NCBI GenBank assembly: GCA_029880325.1
Contig: JAOUOP010000041.1
Span: 1 to 64,000, forward strand
DNA: 64,000 bases
Direction: 5' to 3'
DNA from: Myxococcales bacterium
GTDB taxonomy: Bacteria > Myxococcota_A > Polyangia > Polyangiales > JAFGIB01
Translations under genes and position numbers: made by a program
The notes under the pieces: model-generated
The model's input: the letters and a program-made list of their open reading frames with translations, nothing else
What the model was told of the DNA's origin: nothing
Databases searched by the model: none
Part shown: piece by piece, positions 8,660 to 18,742 of the stretch
How the letters are laid out: every line of letters begins with the position of its first letter
Numbering within the stretch: the stretch's first letter is position 1

Positions 8660-10864
8660 CTACTTGCGCTTGAGTGTGTAGGTCACGCGCTCGGCCTTGA
8701 TCACGCGCGTCTTGGGGAAGGTCTGGGCGCGGGCCAGGGGCTCGACGCATGCCTGCAGCTCCTTGGGCACCACCGAGACCATCAGCACCTTGCCGTCCTC
8801 GATGACCAGCACCACACGCGCCTGAAAGTGGGGCTTGGGGCCCTTGGTGAGGCAGGCGCGTAGCTCCTTGCGAACCGGTAGCAACGCCGAGTTGATCATC
8901 TCGGTGCTCAGGTGCGTGGGGCGCGGCTTGTCGATGGGGTCCGGCTTCTTGGCTGCGGCCTGTTCGGCGGCTGCGGCGGCATCGCCCCCTTTACCGGCGG
9001 CTGCGTCGGCGGCTGCCTTCTCGGCCAGGGCCTTCTTGGCCTCCAGGATTTTCAGCGCCTCCTCGGCCTTGGCGCGCACCGGCTCGGAGCCGAGCTGGTC
9101 GCTGGCGACGGCGCGCAACGCTTCGATCGAAGTGGTCGCCTCCAGATCCACCAGGGCCCCGGGGATCACCTCCAGCGCCCCCACCAGGTGCTCGTCGATG
9201 GGGTCGGCGTGGTAGAGCTGCAGGAAGCGGGTCAGCGGTTCGATGGCGCTGGGATCGCCGAGCTTGGCCAGCGATTCCACCAGCCCCCGCAACTCCCGCG
9301 AGGGCGTTTGGGCGTCAGCGAGGTGGGTGACCAGCAACGGCACTGCCCGCTTTTCGTTCAGGCTGGCGGCGGCCTTGGCCAGCGCCGCGACCGGCGGCGG
9401 CTTGGTGCCCTCCAGGTGACCGGCGTGGCGCCCCAGGGCCGTCAGCAGGTGATCGGCGCCGATCTCGCGACCCTTGAGCGAGGCACAGGCCTGGGCCTTC
9501 ACCGGCGCCGCCGTGCTGGTGTCGTCGCACAGGCCGATCAGGCCCAGGGTGGCGGTGGCGTCTTTGGTTTTGGACAGTTCGTCGACCGCCCACAGCCGGG
9601 CGGGCACCAGCCGCGTGTCGGCGTCCTGGGCGGCGGCCAGCAGACCCTCGCGCAGCTCGTCGCTGCTGGGCGGCTGTCCGGCTTCGACATGGCCGCCGCC
9701 GCGGGGCAAGTGCACCACCGTGCTGGCCTTGCCGGTGTCGGCCTGCCAGACCACCTTGCCCGAAGCGGCGCCCAGCGTGGCCAGGCCGCCCTTGGCGTCG
9801 GCGATGGCGACGCCGCCGGCCTGGCCGGTGGCGCCCACGATGTCGGTGCCGTGCACGTGGATCCAGCGCAGGGCGTAGTCGGCCGGGTCCAGGGCCAGCA
9901 CGAAGCGGTAGAAGACCAGGTAGACGGTGTTGTCCTGGGCGCCGACCTTGCCGGCCCCGGCCTGCACGGGCTGCCAGGCCAGGCGGATGCGGTGACGCGC
10001 GCTCTCAGCGGTCTGTACGCCGGCCTCGCCGTAGACATCGCGCAGCAGCTGGGGACGCCCCGGCAGGTCCTTCGGGGGTAGGCCGAAGAAGCCGCCCGAG
10101 CGGATCTGCCCGGACCCGACCGATGCGGTGATGGGCGCGACGCCGTGGTTGCTGCCGATGTAGACGCCATCGCCTTCGGGCAGGGCGTGGCCGATGACGC
10201 CGTCACCCACGCGGATGCGCGCGATCTCGGTGCCGGAGACGGCGTCCAGGGCCGACAGGTATTGGCTGGCCCAGGGCACCAGCACGGTATTGCCGATCAC
10301 TGTGGGCACGCCGATCTGGGCGTCCATCTCGCGACGCCAGGCGACGCTCGCGCCGCGCACCAGCACCAGCTCCGAGCGCGCCAGGGTGCCGCCGCCCTTG
10401 GTGTCGGTGAAGGCGACCAGCGGGCCGTCGCCGCCGGCGCCCTGGAGCTTGCCCACCTCTAGACTGGCGGTGAAGCGTGGGGCACCGCTCTTGAGGTCCA
10501 GGCCCACCAGACCGGAGGCGGTGTCGAAGACCACCGCCTCGCCGGCGATGATCGGCTCCGAGGTGGCCGCCGCGGGCGACTCCCAGAGCACTCGACCCGA
10601 AGTCATGTCGACCGCGTAGACCTTTTTCGGCTCTGCCGTGATGCCGACGGCGACGGTACCCGCCGGGCGGTTGCCAGCAGCTTCGAGCCGGCGCAGCAAG
10701 ACGGCGATGTCGTCATGGGCGTTGTCCGGGTAGCGGGTGGAAAAAGCGGCCGGAGCGCCGCCGCAGCCTGTGAGCGCGGCGCTACCGAGCAGGCCGAGGG
10801 CGAGCGCCAGCAGCAGGGCGCGGTGTGGCGGGGGGGGAGAAGTGGGTGAAGAAGTCGCCATCAT
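8660..10864 (-). CDS. Lipoprotein with PQQ/BamB-like propeller, HEAT repeats and TonB-like C-terminus
   Basis: 734 residues. The signal sequence ends with the lipobox LTGC (about Cys34). Residues about 60-390 contain PQQ-type blade motifs (VYAVDMTSGRVLWES, LVGLDLKSGAPRF, ATLGAASGKVVWQAD) like those of the outer-membrane assembly protein BamB. About 410-590 are HEAT-like helices (LRGLVESLAKLGDPSAIEPLTRFL). After an Ala/Lys linker, the C-terminal ~90 residues resemble the TonB/AgmX-type domain of myxobacterial envelope proteins (LLPVRKELRACL...FQARVVLVIEDGKV). It is probably a scaffold at the outer membrane, not an enzyme. An eight-C tract lies in the codons just before the hydrophobic signal core. 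It follows the HEAT-protein gene by 8 bases, so they form one operon. Confidence 0.8.
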   Translation of the reverse strand: MMATSSPTSPPPPHRALLLALALGLLGSAALTGCGGAPAAFSTRYPDNAHDDIAVLLRRLEAAGNRPAGTVAVGITAEPKKVYAVDMTSGRVLWESPAAATSEPIIAGEAVVFDTASGLVGLDLKSGAPRFTASLEVGKLQGAGGDGPLVAFTDTKGGGTLARSELVLVRGASVAWRREMDAQIGVPTVIGNTVLVPWASQYLSALDAVSGTEIARIRVGDGVIGHALPEGDGVYIGSNHGVAPITASVGSGQIRSGGFFGLPPKDLPGRPQLLRDVYGEAGVQTAESARHRIRLAWQPVQAGAGKVGAQDNTVYLVFYRFVLALDPADYALRWIHVHGTDIVGATGQAGGVAIADAKGGLATLGAASGKVVWQADTGKASTVVHLPRGGGHVEAGQPPSSDELREGLLAAAQDADTRLVPARLWAVDELSKTKDATATLGLIGLCDDTSTAAPVKAQACASLKGREIGADHLLTALGRHAGHLEGTKPPPVAALAKAAASLNEKRAVPLLVTHLADAQTPSRELRGLVESLAKLGDPSAIEPLTRFLQLYHADPIDEHLVGALEVIPGALVDLEATTSIEALRAVASDQLGSEPVRAKAEEALKILEAKKALAEKAAADAAAGKGGDAAAAAEQAAAKKPDPIDKPRPTHLSTEMINSALLPVRKELRACLTKGPKPHFQARVVLVIEDGKVLMVSVVPKELQACVEPLARAQTFPKTRVIKAERVTYTLKRK

Positions 10865-10872
10865 GGTCTGCC

Positions 10873-11715
10873 TCAGTCTGGAATTTCCTGCATCGCGCGC
10901 AGGATGGCGCGGCTGACTTTTTGCCCCAGGGCGTCACCGGCGACGCCCATCAGGTCGCCCAGGAAGGCCTTGACCTCGCGGGTCCCCACCTCTTCCATGC
11001 GCGCCACGATCTGCAGCTTCACCGAGACGTCCACGTCCGGGCGCTGCAGGGTCTCGCCCAGGGCCGAGGCCAGCACCTGGAAGGGGGTCTTGCCCAGATA
11101 GGCCATCAGGCGCGAGACCTCGGTGCCGTCGATGAGCTTTCCGATCGCCCCCGAGGCCTCCATGTTGCCGCCGTCGAGGGCGGTGAAGAGCCGGGGCAGC
11201 GCGCCCTTGGCCCCGATCGTGCCCAGGGCGTTGGCGGCTGCGGCGCGCACCTTTGCGTCGCTGTCGGACAGGGCCGCCGACAGGGCCGCCTCGGCGCCAT
11301 CGGGATTGAGCGAGGCGATGGCCTCGATCGCCTGCACCCGCACGGCCGCCCGGCGGTGGCTGCTGAGCTCGAGCAGCACCGGTCCGGCTTCTTTCTGGCC
11401 CAGCGCCACCAGGGTCAGGATCGCGGTCTGCAGCAGGTCCGGGGGCAGGCCGGCGCGGATACGCTCGGTCAGGGGTGGGGTCGCCTCAGCCGTGCCCAGA
11501 AGACCCAGGCTCTGGATGCCGGCCTCCACATCTTCGCGCTTCGAACTCGCCATCAGCTTCGCGGCGGTGACCACCTGGGCGCTGGGAGCTTTGGCCTTGG
11601 CGGTTTTCCTGGCCTTGGGCGGTTTTGCGGCCAGCGGGGACGAAAGCGCCAGCGTCAGCGCGATCGCCAGGCCGAACATCGCCGGCAGCCGGCGCTCGAG
11701 TTTTCGGTATTGCAT
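10873..11715 (-). CDS. Exported HEAT-repeat protein
   Basis: 280 residues with a signal peptide (FGLAIALTLALSSPLAAKP) and no lipobox, followed by a Lys/Ala-rich stretch and then HEAT repeats from about 60 to the end (AVRVQAIEAIASLNPDGAEAAL, KVRAAAANALGTIGAKGALP). HEAT solenoids bind proteins; no catalytic motif is seen. The long open frame continues upstream to 12132, but there it is antisense to the lipoprotein gene at 11923, so ATG 11715 with an upstream AGGGG is taken. It is first in a two-gene operon with the PQQ/HEAT lipoprotein, which itself carries HEAT repeats, so the two products may work together. Confidence 0.75.
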   Translation of the reverse strand: MQYRKLERRLPAMFGLAIALTLALSSPLAAKPPKARKTAKAKAPSAQVVTAAKLMASSKREDVEAGIQSLGLLGTAEATPPLTERIRAGLPPDLLQTAILTLVALGQKEAGPVLLELSSHRRAAVRVQAIEAIASLNPDGAEAALSAALSDSDAKVRAAAANALGTIGAKGALPRLFTALDGGNMEASGAIGKLIDGTEVSRLMAYLGKTPFQVLASALGETLQRPDVDVSVKLQIVARMEEVGTREVKAFLGDLMGVAGDALGQKVSRAILRAMQEIPD

Positions 11716-11922
11716 CGACGAACCCCTGTCGGTGTGGGCCTGTTTGCCGGGCCCGGGCGGCGTCGCAGTGCCACGGGGCGAGACCTTCGCCGCCGAACCC
11801 CGGATCGCCGCGCGGAGAATAGCGGAGGACGTGCCGTTGCGCAGCACCAGCGGCACGCGGCGGCGCAATTGGGGTGCAGGCGAGCGCTGATCTCGGCGGC
11901 GGCCTGTGGTACCCGGGGGGCC

Positions 11923-12501
11923 ATGCGCGACGCAGTCGCAACCTCGATCGCTCTGATGCTGCTGTTGGGTGGCTGCGGTGCGGGCGCATCCCGGGCCGAG
12001 TCGGCCGTGGTGGACGCCGGCAGCGGGCGCGAGGCGAAGCCGGCGTTGGCTGCGGCCGAGGGCCCGGCGGCGGCCCTGCGAAGCGTACGCGACGCCGACC
12101 CCATGCGGCTGGGGCGACTGGTCGACCGTCACGGCGATGACGCCATCATCGCGCTGCTCTCACAGGACACCGAGACCCTGGTACGGCTGCAGGCGATCCG
12201 GGCCAGCGCCCGGCTGAGCGCGCCCGAACGGGCGCTACCGGCCCTGGTCCAGCTGCTGGGCCTTCGCGATTCGGTGCTGGCGCCGGCGGCGGGCCAGGCG
12301 CTTCGGGAGATCGCGCCCGGGTTGCAGCTCGAGGCCCTGCGTGGCCGTGAAGCCGACCTTTCGGCCCTGACCGCCGCCCTGGCCGTGCTTCAGCGGTTGC
12401 AGCAACGGGAGGGACTGCGGGCGGATCTGCGGACTGTGGCCACGGAACTGGTGGCGCGCCTGAAGGACCTCGGTGTGCGCCACGCCGACGCCGGCATCTG
12501 A
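11923..12501 (+). CDS. Small HEAT-like lipoprotein
   Basis: 192 residues. The signal sequence ends with the lipobox LGGC (about Cys18), followed by a short linker and about 130 residues of HEAT-like helices (RLVDRHGDDAIIALL, TLVRLQAIRASARL, ALPALVQLLGLRDSVLAPAAGQAL). ATG 11923 is preceded by a run of six G's. It stands divergently from the HEAT-protein gene, across about 207 bases with a shared control region, and just ahead of thioredoxin. A peripheral envelope scaffold is the likely role; nothing more specific is visible. Confidence 0.72.
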   Translation: MRDAVATSIALMLLLGGCGAGASRAESAVVDAGSGREAKPALAAAEGPAAALRSVRDADPMRLGRLVDRHGDDAIIALLSQDTETLVRLQAIRASARLSAPERALPALVQLLGLRDSVLAPAAGQALREIAPGLQLEALRGREADLSALTAALAVLQRLQQREGLRADLRTVATELVARLKDLGVRHADAGI

Positions 12502-12574
12502 CAAATCGTTTTTTTCTCGCTCAGAGGCGAATCCTTTTCGGTCGCTTTGGCTCGTACCGGTCATGGAGGAGAGC

Positions 12575-12958
12575 ATGAGCACCGTGGACCTGACCGAAGA
12601 GAATTTCGCTGACACCGTCGACAAGGGCATCGTGCTCATCGATTTTTGGGCCGGTTGGTGCGGGCCGTGCCGGGCATTTGCCCCGATTTTCGAGGCCGCC
12701 TCAAAGCGCCATCCGGATGTGGTCTTCGCCAAGCTCGATACCGAGGCACAGGCTGGGCTTGCCGCGGCATTTCAGATCCGAGCCATCCCGACCCTGATGG
12801 TGTTGCGCGACGGGGTGCTGCTCACCCGCCTTTCGGGCGTGCTGCCGGCCCAAGCCCTCGACGACCTGATCGCCCAGGCTCGAGCCTTGGACATGGACGA
12901 GGTGGAGCGTAAGATCGCGGCGGCTACGGCCGACCAAGCAAAGGGAGCGACCGCGTGA
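12575..12958 (+). CDS. Thioredoxin
   Basis: 127 residues, cytoplasmic. The active site WCGPC (Cys29, Cys32) and the cis-proline motif IPTLMVLRDG are present, with the thioredoxin-fold order intact. The chain is about 20 residues longer than E. coli TrxA because of a charged helical C-terminal tail. ATG 12575 has GGAGGA 4 bases upstream; an in-frame ATG at 12563 is less well placed. The stop codon overlaps the GTG start of the DUF302 gene (GTGA), so the pair is translationally coupled and the two products may act in the same redox or heavy-metal context. Confidence 0.93.
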   Translation: MSTVDLTEENFADTVDKGIVLIDFWAGWCGPCRAFAPIFEAASKRHPDVVFAKLDTEAQAGLAAAFQIRAIPTLMVLRDGVLLTRLSGVLPAQALDDLIAQARALDMDEVERKIAAATADQAKGATA

Positions 12959-13350
12959 GCACACCCGCCTTTGGCCTGCAAAAGAAGCTCGAATTGGATT
13001 TCGATGCGGCGCTGACCGCCGTGCCCGAAGCGCTCTCCGGCGAGGGCTTCGGGGTACTCACCGAGATCGACGTGCGCGCCACGCTCGAAAAGAAGCTCGG
13101 CGTCAGCACACGCCCCTACCGCATCCTGGGCGCCTGCAACCCGCCCTTCGCCCACCGCGCCCTCGGCATTGACCTGCGCGCCGGCCTGCTGATGCCCTGC
13201 AACGTGGTCGTCTACGAGGCCGACGACGGCCGTGCCATGGTGCACGCCATCGACCCGACCCAGAGCGTGGGTTCCCTTGGCAACGCGGAGTTGACCGGGT
13301 TGGCCCAGGAGCTGCGCGAGAAGCTCGAGCGGGTGCTCGCAAAGCTATAA
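12955..13350 (+). CDS. DUF302 family protein
   Basis: 131 residues matching DUF302: an N-terminal strand and helix (FDAALTAVPEALSGEGFGVLTEIDVRATLEKKLG), the conserved YRILGACNPPFAHRAL and LLMPCNVVVYE. DUF302 proteins are small cytoplasmic proteins of unknown biochemical role, often found near redox or metal genes. Cys is kept in both ACNPP and MPCN. The GTG start overlaps the thioredoxin stop by 4 bases. A convergent gap with an inverted repeat follows. Confidence 0.88.
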   Translation: MSTPAFGLQKKLELDFDAALTAVPEALSGEGFGVLTEIDVRATLEKKLGVSTRPYRILGACNPPFAHRALGIDLRAGLLMPCNVVVYEADDGRAMVHAIDPTQSVGSLGNAELTGLAQELREKLERVLAKL

Positions 13351-13392
13351 CCAGGGCATCGAGCGTTCCGTGCGCGGGGGCTTGCCCTGCCG

Positions 13393-13540
13393 CCGCGAAA
13401 ACGTCCTGGCAGCGTTTTGGCTGGCGCTTTTGGCCGGCGGCGAGGTGCTGTCGCCTGAGCGCGCGGCAGCGCAGGGCATGCCCGGGGCCGCAGCGTCGGT
13501 CGAAGAGCGGTCGAAACGCTGCCAGGACGCTTTCACCGCG
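13393..13540. repeat. Interspersed repeat, copy 2, with its own inverted partner
   Basis: The left arm 13393-13420 contains GCGAAAACGTCCTGGCAGC, identical over 19 bases to 5111-5129. The right arm 13511-13540 is an imperfect reverse complement (its complement reads GCGGTGAAAGCGTCCTGGCA). The two arms enclose about 90 bases, so the transcript could fold into a long hairpin. The whole unit fills the gap between the convergent DUF302 and rsmA genes, suggesting a REP/MITE-like element or a bidirectional 3'-end signal. Confidence 0.55.
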
Positions 13541-13545
13541 ACGCT

Positions 13546-14397
13546 CTAGCCCCAGATCCCTCCCTCCTGAAGCGCCTGGGCGAGCCGTGCGAAGTCCTCT
13601 ACCGCAAGCGTCTCGCCGCGGCGCTGGGCGTCGATGTCGCAGGCCCTCAGCGCCTGGGCGACCGCGTCCTTGGGGCCGAGCGTCGAGAGTGCGTTGAGCA
13701 GCGTCTTGCGCCGGCCCTGAAACGCCGCCCGCACCGTGGCCCGCAGCGCTGGCGTTTCTTGCGCGCGCGGCGGCGACAGCGGGCGCAACCGCAGCACCTG
13801 GCTGTGAACGCGGGGCGGCGGATGAAAGGCAGTCGGCGGCGCCTTGACCACGCGTTCGATGGCAAAAGCGGCCTGCGTGAAGACACTGAGGGCGCCGTAC
13901 TGGCCGCTGCCCGGGTCGGCCAGCAGGCGTTCGGCGACCTCACGCTGAACCATGATCACCGCCCGCTCGATGAACTCGCAGGCTTCTATCAGGTCGCGCA
14001 GGATGGCGCCGGTGATGGCGTAGGGAAGGTTGCCGACCACCCGCGGTGTCGCGCCCAGCTCGGTCGCAGCCGCGCGGTAGTCCACGTGGGCGGCGTCCCC
14101 CGGCTGCAGCTTCAGGCCCGCCGGTACCAGCTCGGCGCGCAGGACCTCGAGCATGCGCGGGTCGCGCTCGATGGCGAGCACCCGGCAGCCGCGCCGCATC
14201 AGCTCCGCGCTCAGCGTGCCCAGGCCGGCTCCGAGCTCGACCACCGCCGGCGCGGCACCCTCGCAGGTGGCCTCGGCGATGGCTTCCAGCACGTGCCGCG
14301 AGATGAGGAAGTTCTGCGAGTAGCGTCGGCTCGCGGTCAGCCCGTGGCGCTTGAGCAGGACGCGCGGGTCGACGTATGTGAGCGCGCCCTCGCTCAT
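13546..14397 (-). CDS. rsmA: 16S rRNA (adenine1518/1519-N6) dimethyltransferase RsmA/KsgA
   Basis: 283 residues, normal length for the family. It dimethylates two adjacent adenines in the 3' hairpin of 16S rRNA during late 30S assembly, using S-adenosylmethionine. Visible motifs are the N-terminal SQNFL, the SAM motif VVELGAGLGTLS, the acidic IERD, and the catalytic NLPYAI. The C-terminal helical domain (LLNALSTLGPKDAVAQAL) is complete. The ATG overlaps the stop of the DUF58 gene by 4 bases (14394-14397), making it the last gene of the DUF4350-moxR-DUF58-rsmA operon. In this setting it is probably a passenger in the envelope-related operon. Confidence 0.95.
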   Translation of the reverse strand: MSEGALTYVDPRVLLKRHGLTASRRYSQNFLISRHVLEAIAEATCEGAAPAVVELGAGLGTLSAELMRRGCRVLAIERDPRMLEVLRAELVPAGLKLQPGDAAHVDYRAAATELGATPRVVGNLPYAITGAILRDLIEACEFIERAVIMVQREVAERLLADPGSGQYGALSVFTQAAFAIERVVKAPPTAFHPPPRVHSQVLRLRPLSPPRAQETPALRATVRAAFQGRRKTLLNALSTLGPKDAVAQALRACDIDAQRRGETLAVEDFARLAQALQEGGIWG

Positions 14398-16034
14398 GGC
14401 TGACCCGTCGGCGCGCGCGTGCCCGCAGCCGCGCCCCTGCCCGCGGCCGCGCCCCTGCCGCCCCCATGCACGACCAGCGGTAGCCCCAGGCGCCCCAGGG
14501 CCTGTCGATGCTCCTGCAGCCTGCGCTCTTCTTCCAGGCCGTAGACGAAGCGCAGCTGGCGCTCGACCCGATCACTGCCTTTACCCGTGGCGGCAAGCAG
14601 CTCCCGGCCATCGAAGAAGACGCATAACGGTCGGTGATGGCGCCTGAGCGCGAAGCGAAGGGCCGCGGTCCACGCCTCGCCTGTGGCCACTCCGTCGAAG
14701 TCGCTCAGGATGAGCAGTGAGCGCGGATCGCGACCACCGGCGGCGGCAGCGCTCAACGCGGCGACCAGACCGGCTGTCTTTTCCGACGCGGCGCGATGGG
14801 CGCGATAGGGCAGGGGAATGCCCCGCTGCAAGCAGAAGCGTCGCAGATCCTCGTCGTGGCGGTCTTCGGCGACGATGGGGCGGCGCGAGACCTCGTTGGT
14901 CGCCTCGGAGGGTAGACTGCTGCGGATGTGGCGCAGCACGCGCAGCATGTCAGGTTCGCCGTCGTGTACGGTGGCGATGCCGTATTGGCTCTGGATGTAA
15001 CGCGCGACGCGCAGAGCGACCTCCGCAGCATCGGCTTCGCTCAGGTCGGCATCGACGACGGCTGTGGCACTGATCAGAGCGCGGTAGATGGCGCGCATGT
15101 GGCCGAGGCCCTGACCGGGAGCGATGTGCTCGAGGATGCGCGTGTCCACGGTGATCAGGCCGACCCGATCGCCCGCCGCCAGCGCCTTTCGTGCGTTGCG
15201 CGCGGCCAACTCCAGGGCCTGGTCCAGTTTGCGTTTGCCGGGCTCGCCCGCCCGCATGGACCCGCCGACGTCCAGGATCAAATACAGCGTTTCCTGCACC
15301 TCGCGTTCCACTTCCCGCACCATCAGCCGGCCGCGGCGAGCGCTGGCTTTCCACGCGATCGATTTGAAGGGGTCGCCGCTCTGGTGTTCGCGCACCTCAT
15401 GTAGCTCCGTGCCGCTGCCCGGGGTCTTCTGCGAGCGCAGCCCGGCCCGCTCGGCCAGCTCGAAGCCTTGGTTTGCGAAGGGGTTGTGCCAGGGCGCCGC
15501 CGCCCGCGGCAGCACCGTGATGGTCAGGGGGCTCGGGAAGTAGATCGGCGCCAAAAAGAGGCCGGCCGGTCCCTGCACCGAGGTCGCAAGCCCCTGCAAG
15601 ACCATGCGGCCGGCGGCCTCGGCGACGAGCGTCATTGATAACTCGCAGTGAGATTTTGGCGGCAGCGTGAGCAGGCCGCCCTCGAAATCGAGTATGCGCA
15701 CCGCCTCGGGCAGCTGGGGTTCGAGATCGATCAGGCGAACTGCCCTAAATCCACGGTTTCGAATGCCGAAGCGGATCTCGAACGGTGCGCCGACCACGAC
15801 GCCGCCCTGGCCGGGATTTTTGCCGCCGCGGCCGTGCCACCAGGCGAGCTCGAAGCGCTCGTTGCGCAGGCGCGCGCCAAGGGGCACGGTGAATGCTAGC
15901 GCCGCGCCCAGGCCCGTCAGCTGCCAGCCGCCGAGCACGGCCAAGAGCGGCGAGCGGGTCACAAATGCCAGCAGGATCTGTAGCGCACTGGCGCTGAAGA
16001 TCAGGATCGCTGCGAGCGTCGGGATCGGCAGCAC
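14394..16034 (-). CDS. DUF58 / von Willebrand A-like membrane protein
   Basis: 546 residues. Two N-terminal hydrophobic segments (about 3-25 and 28-53) are followed by a periplasmic-type beta domain and then the DUF58 core with its typical GTELHEVREHQSGDPFKSIAWKA region (about residues 211-233). The VWA metal site is partly recognisable: LILDVGGSM replaces the canonical DxSxS, so the second Ser is kept but the first is a Gly, and metal binding is uncertain. DUF58 proteins are usually paired with MoxR ATPases, as here 2 bases upstream. The extreme C-terminus is a Gly/Ala/Arg-rich tail coded by a short GC-rich repeat (14420-14470). Confidence 0.87.
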   Translation of the reverse strand: MLPIPTLAAILIFSASALQILLAFVTRSPLLAVLGGWQLTGLGAALAFTVPLGARLRNERFELAWWHGRGGKNPGQGGVVVGAPFEIRFGIRNRGFRAVRLIDLEPQLPEAVRILDFEGGLLTLPPKSHCELSMTLVAEAAGRMVLQGLATSVQGPAGLFLAPIYFPSPLTITVLPRAAAPWHNPFANQGFELAERAGLRSQKTPGSGTELHEVREHQSGDPFKSIAWKASARRGRLMVREVEREVQETLYLILDVGGSMRAGEPGKRKLDQALELAARNARKALAAGDRVGLITVDTRILEHIAPGQGLGHMRAIYRALISATAVVDADLSEADAAEVALRVARYIQSQYGIATVHDGEPDMLRVLRHIRSSLPSEATNEVSRRPIVAEDRHDEDLRRFCLQRGIPLPYRAHRAASEKTAGLVAALSAAAAGGRDPRSLLILSDFDGVATGEAWTAALRFALRRHHRPLCVFFDGRELLAATGKGSDRVERQLRFVYGLEEERRLQEHRQALGRLGLPLVVHGGGRGAAAGRGAAAGTRAPTGQP

Positions 16035-16036
16035 GA

Positions 16037-17040
<1,004 letters not shown>

Positions 17041-17044
<4 letters not shown>

Positions 17045-18291
17045 GAAATCGTCGCGGGCCGCACCGATCGCTGCTGGAGCAGCCGCTCGGCATCGGCCAC
17101 CAGCGCGGAAAAGTGTGCTTCGTCCAGCCCGTCTGCCCGCGACTCGCCCGTGACCTGGGCCAGCGTCGACAAAAGCTGTGCCGCCTCGGCAGCCACGGCG
17201 CGCTCGAAGCCGCGGGCCTCGATGCGCGCCGTCATGGAGGTCCGCGAAGTGGCAGCGGGCTCACGCTCGAAGCCTGCGAAGCGGTGGCGCAGCTCGAACT
17301 CGAGGGTGCGAGCGACCGACGTGAAGTCTCGCCGGCGGGATCGCGAGCCGGCAAACGAGACCGCGGGCGCAGCCACCCGCCCCGCATAGCCGGCCAGGAT
17401 CGGCGGTTCGCGCAGCCGGCGGCTGCGGTCGTAGCTGGATTTGCGCGGCAGGGCGGTGGCGGCCATGAAGAGCAGCAGCAGCGCGAACACCAGGGCGCTG
17501 GCCGAGATCGCCGCCGGCGGCAGGTCGGCCCGGGCCGCCCGCTCCAGCGCCGCCCGCAGGGACCCCGGCCTCCCGGAGTGTTGCAGCCCCCGGTAGCGGC
17601 CCGTGAGAGGCGTCGCGCCCGCGGCGACGTAGACGCGCCCGCCGTGCCCCAGGTAGCGCAGCAGATTGCCGGCGAACGCGCGATTGCCGCGCAGCTGCAG
17701 CATGTTGTCGATGAGCAGGCTGGAGTCGCCGATGGCCACCAGGCGCCCGCGACCGACCGCACCGGTGAGCACCACCGCGCCGCCCGCATCGGTTAGCTCG
17801 AAGATCGCCTGCAGGTCCGGGTGGTAGAGGACGCGCGGGTGATTGGTGGCCAGTGCGACCACGCCGTCGTTGAGGGCATGGGCGATGCCCGGCACGGCGA
17901 TGGGCAGGTTGCGGTTGCCGCGCAGGCGCGTGGCCTCGGAGGGATTCGCCGGGGCGGCCCGTTCGATCTGGAAGTCCGCCAGCAGCTGCGGGCCGCTGCC
18001 GAAGTCATCGGCCAGCGCCAACCGGCCGCCGTCACGCAGGAAGGCCCGCAGCGAGTCGGTCGGGAGGGCCTCGGTGGGATGGACCAGCAATAGCCCGTCG
18101 TTTTTGCGCAGCTCGGACAAGCGCAACGTTCCAGCAGCGCTCATTTCGAGCCCCAAAGTCTGGCCCAGGCTGACCAGCTCGGAGAGACCGTTCCAGCTCG
18201 GAGCGCCGACGCGAAACTCGTCGGGATCGTCTGCTTGGACACCGCTTGCGGCCGCTAGCACCAAGGAAAGGGCGTGCAAAAGCCTGCGCAT
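17041..18291 (-). CDS. DUF4350-type membrane protein
   Basis: 416 residues. A signal peptide (ALSLVLAAASGVQA) leads to an extracytoplasmic domain of about 230 residues with a Rossmann-like, glutamine-amidotransferase-like pattern (LLLVHPTEALPTDSLRAFLRDGGRLALADDFG), then one transmembrane segment (ALVFALLLLFMAATAL) and a cytoplasmic helical tail. This is the layout of DUF4350 proteins, which accompany MoxR and DUF58 genes. It is the first gene of the operon. The same amidotransferase-like theme returns in the 53-56 kb pair (DUF4159 and VWA protein), suggesting two parts of one system. Confidence 0.75.
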
Positions 18292-18390
18292 CTTCCGGGA
18301 ATTTCGCTTTTACTGAAATTTCTTGGGGGTTGTGGGGTGGTTGGAGTGAAATTGTCTGCGGTCGATTAAGTTGCGCGTCCCAATCCGCGT

Positions 18391-18416
18391 TATTATGTGT
18401 GTAGCGAGTCGCTACA
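18391..18416 (+). promoter_or_regulatory. Possible -10 element with perfect palindromic operator
   Basis: TATTAT at 18391-18396 could be a -10 box for the small gene at 18428; no good -35 lies at the right distance. Immediately downstream TGTAGCGA-G-TCGCTACA (18400-18416) is a perfect inverted repeat with 8-bp arms and a single central base. Its place over the expected transcription start fits a repressor site, but the regulator is unknown. Confidence 0.4.
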
Positions 18417-18427
18417 GGGCAGGCGAA

Positions 18428-18631
18428 ATGCTTCCGCCGATCATCATCGAACACATCAAGCAGCGCGAAGAGCAGGAGCGCCGGCGTGAGGACCAGCGTC
18501 CGGTGGTGGAGATGCCCCTGCCGGTGCCCCCACGGGAGCGGGCCGGCCGCGGCTGGTCCGAGCAGGATGAGGACGGTCCGGGCGGCGGCGACGGTACGCA
18601 GCGGGGCGTGATCGTCATCGATCTGCTCTGA
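18428..18631 (+). CDS. Small charged conserved-type protein
   Basis: 67 residues starting LPPIIIEHIKQREEQERRRE, then a Pro-rich middle (VVEMPLPVPPRER), an acidic Gly-rich stretch and a hydrophobic end (GVIVIDLL). There is no signal peptide or transmembrane segment. I recall short proteins of this pattern in myxobacterial genomes but cannot assign a function. ATG 18428 is chosen because the longer frame from 18371 would read through the palindrome and the likely promoter. It may be co-transcribed with the kinase gene 111 bases downstream. Confidence 0.6.
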   Translation: MLPPIIIEHIKQREEQERRREDQRPVVEMPLPVPPRERAGRGWSEQDEDGPGGGDGTQRGVIVIDLL

Positions 18632-18742
18632 TTCCGTGATTGCGCCAGCAGTCTCGGGACCCGCGTCGACTTCGGCGTCCGAATTCGCGCGTGTCCGCGA
18701 TGGGCTGGCGAAGTCAGGAGCCCAGGGGCTACACTGAAGGCG

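Noticed and set aside
10825..11922. Plus-strand extension upstream of the small HEAT-like lipoprotein
   Set aside because: It is antisense to the two HEAT genes, and the lipoprotein signal with lipobox starts at 11923.
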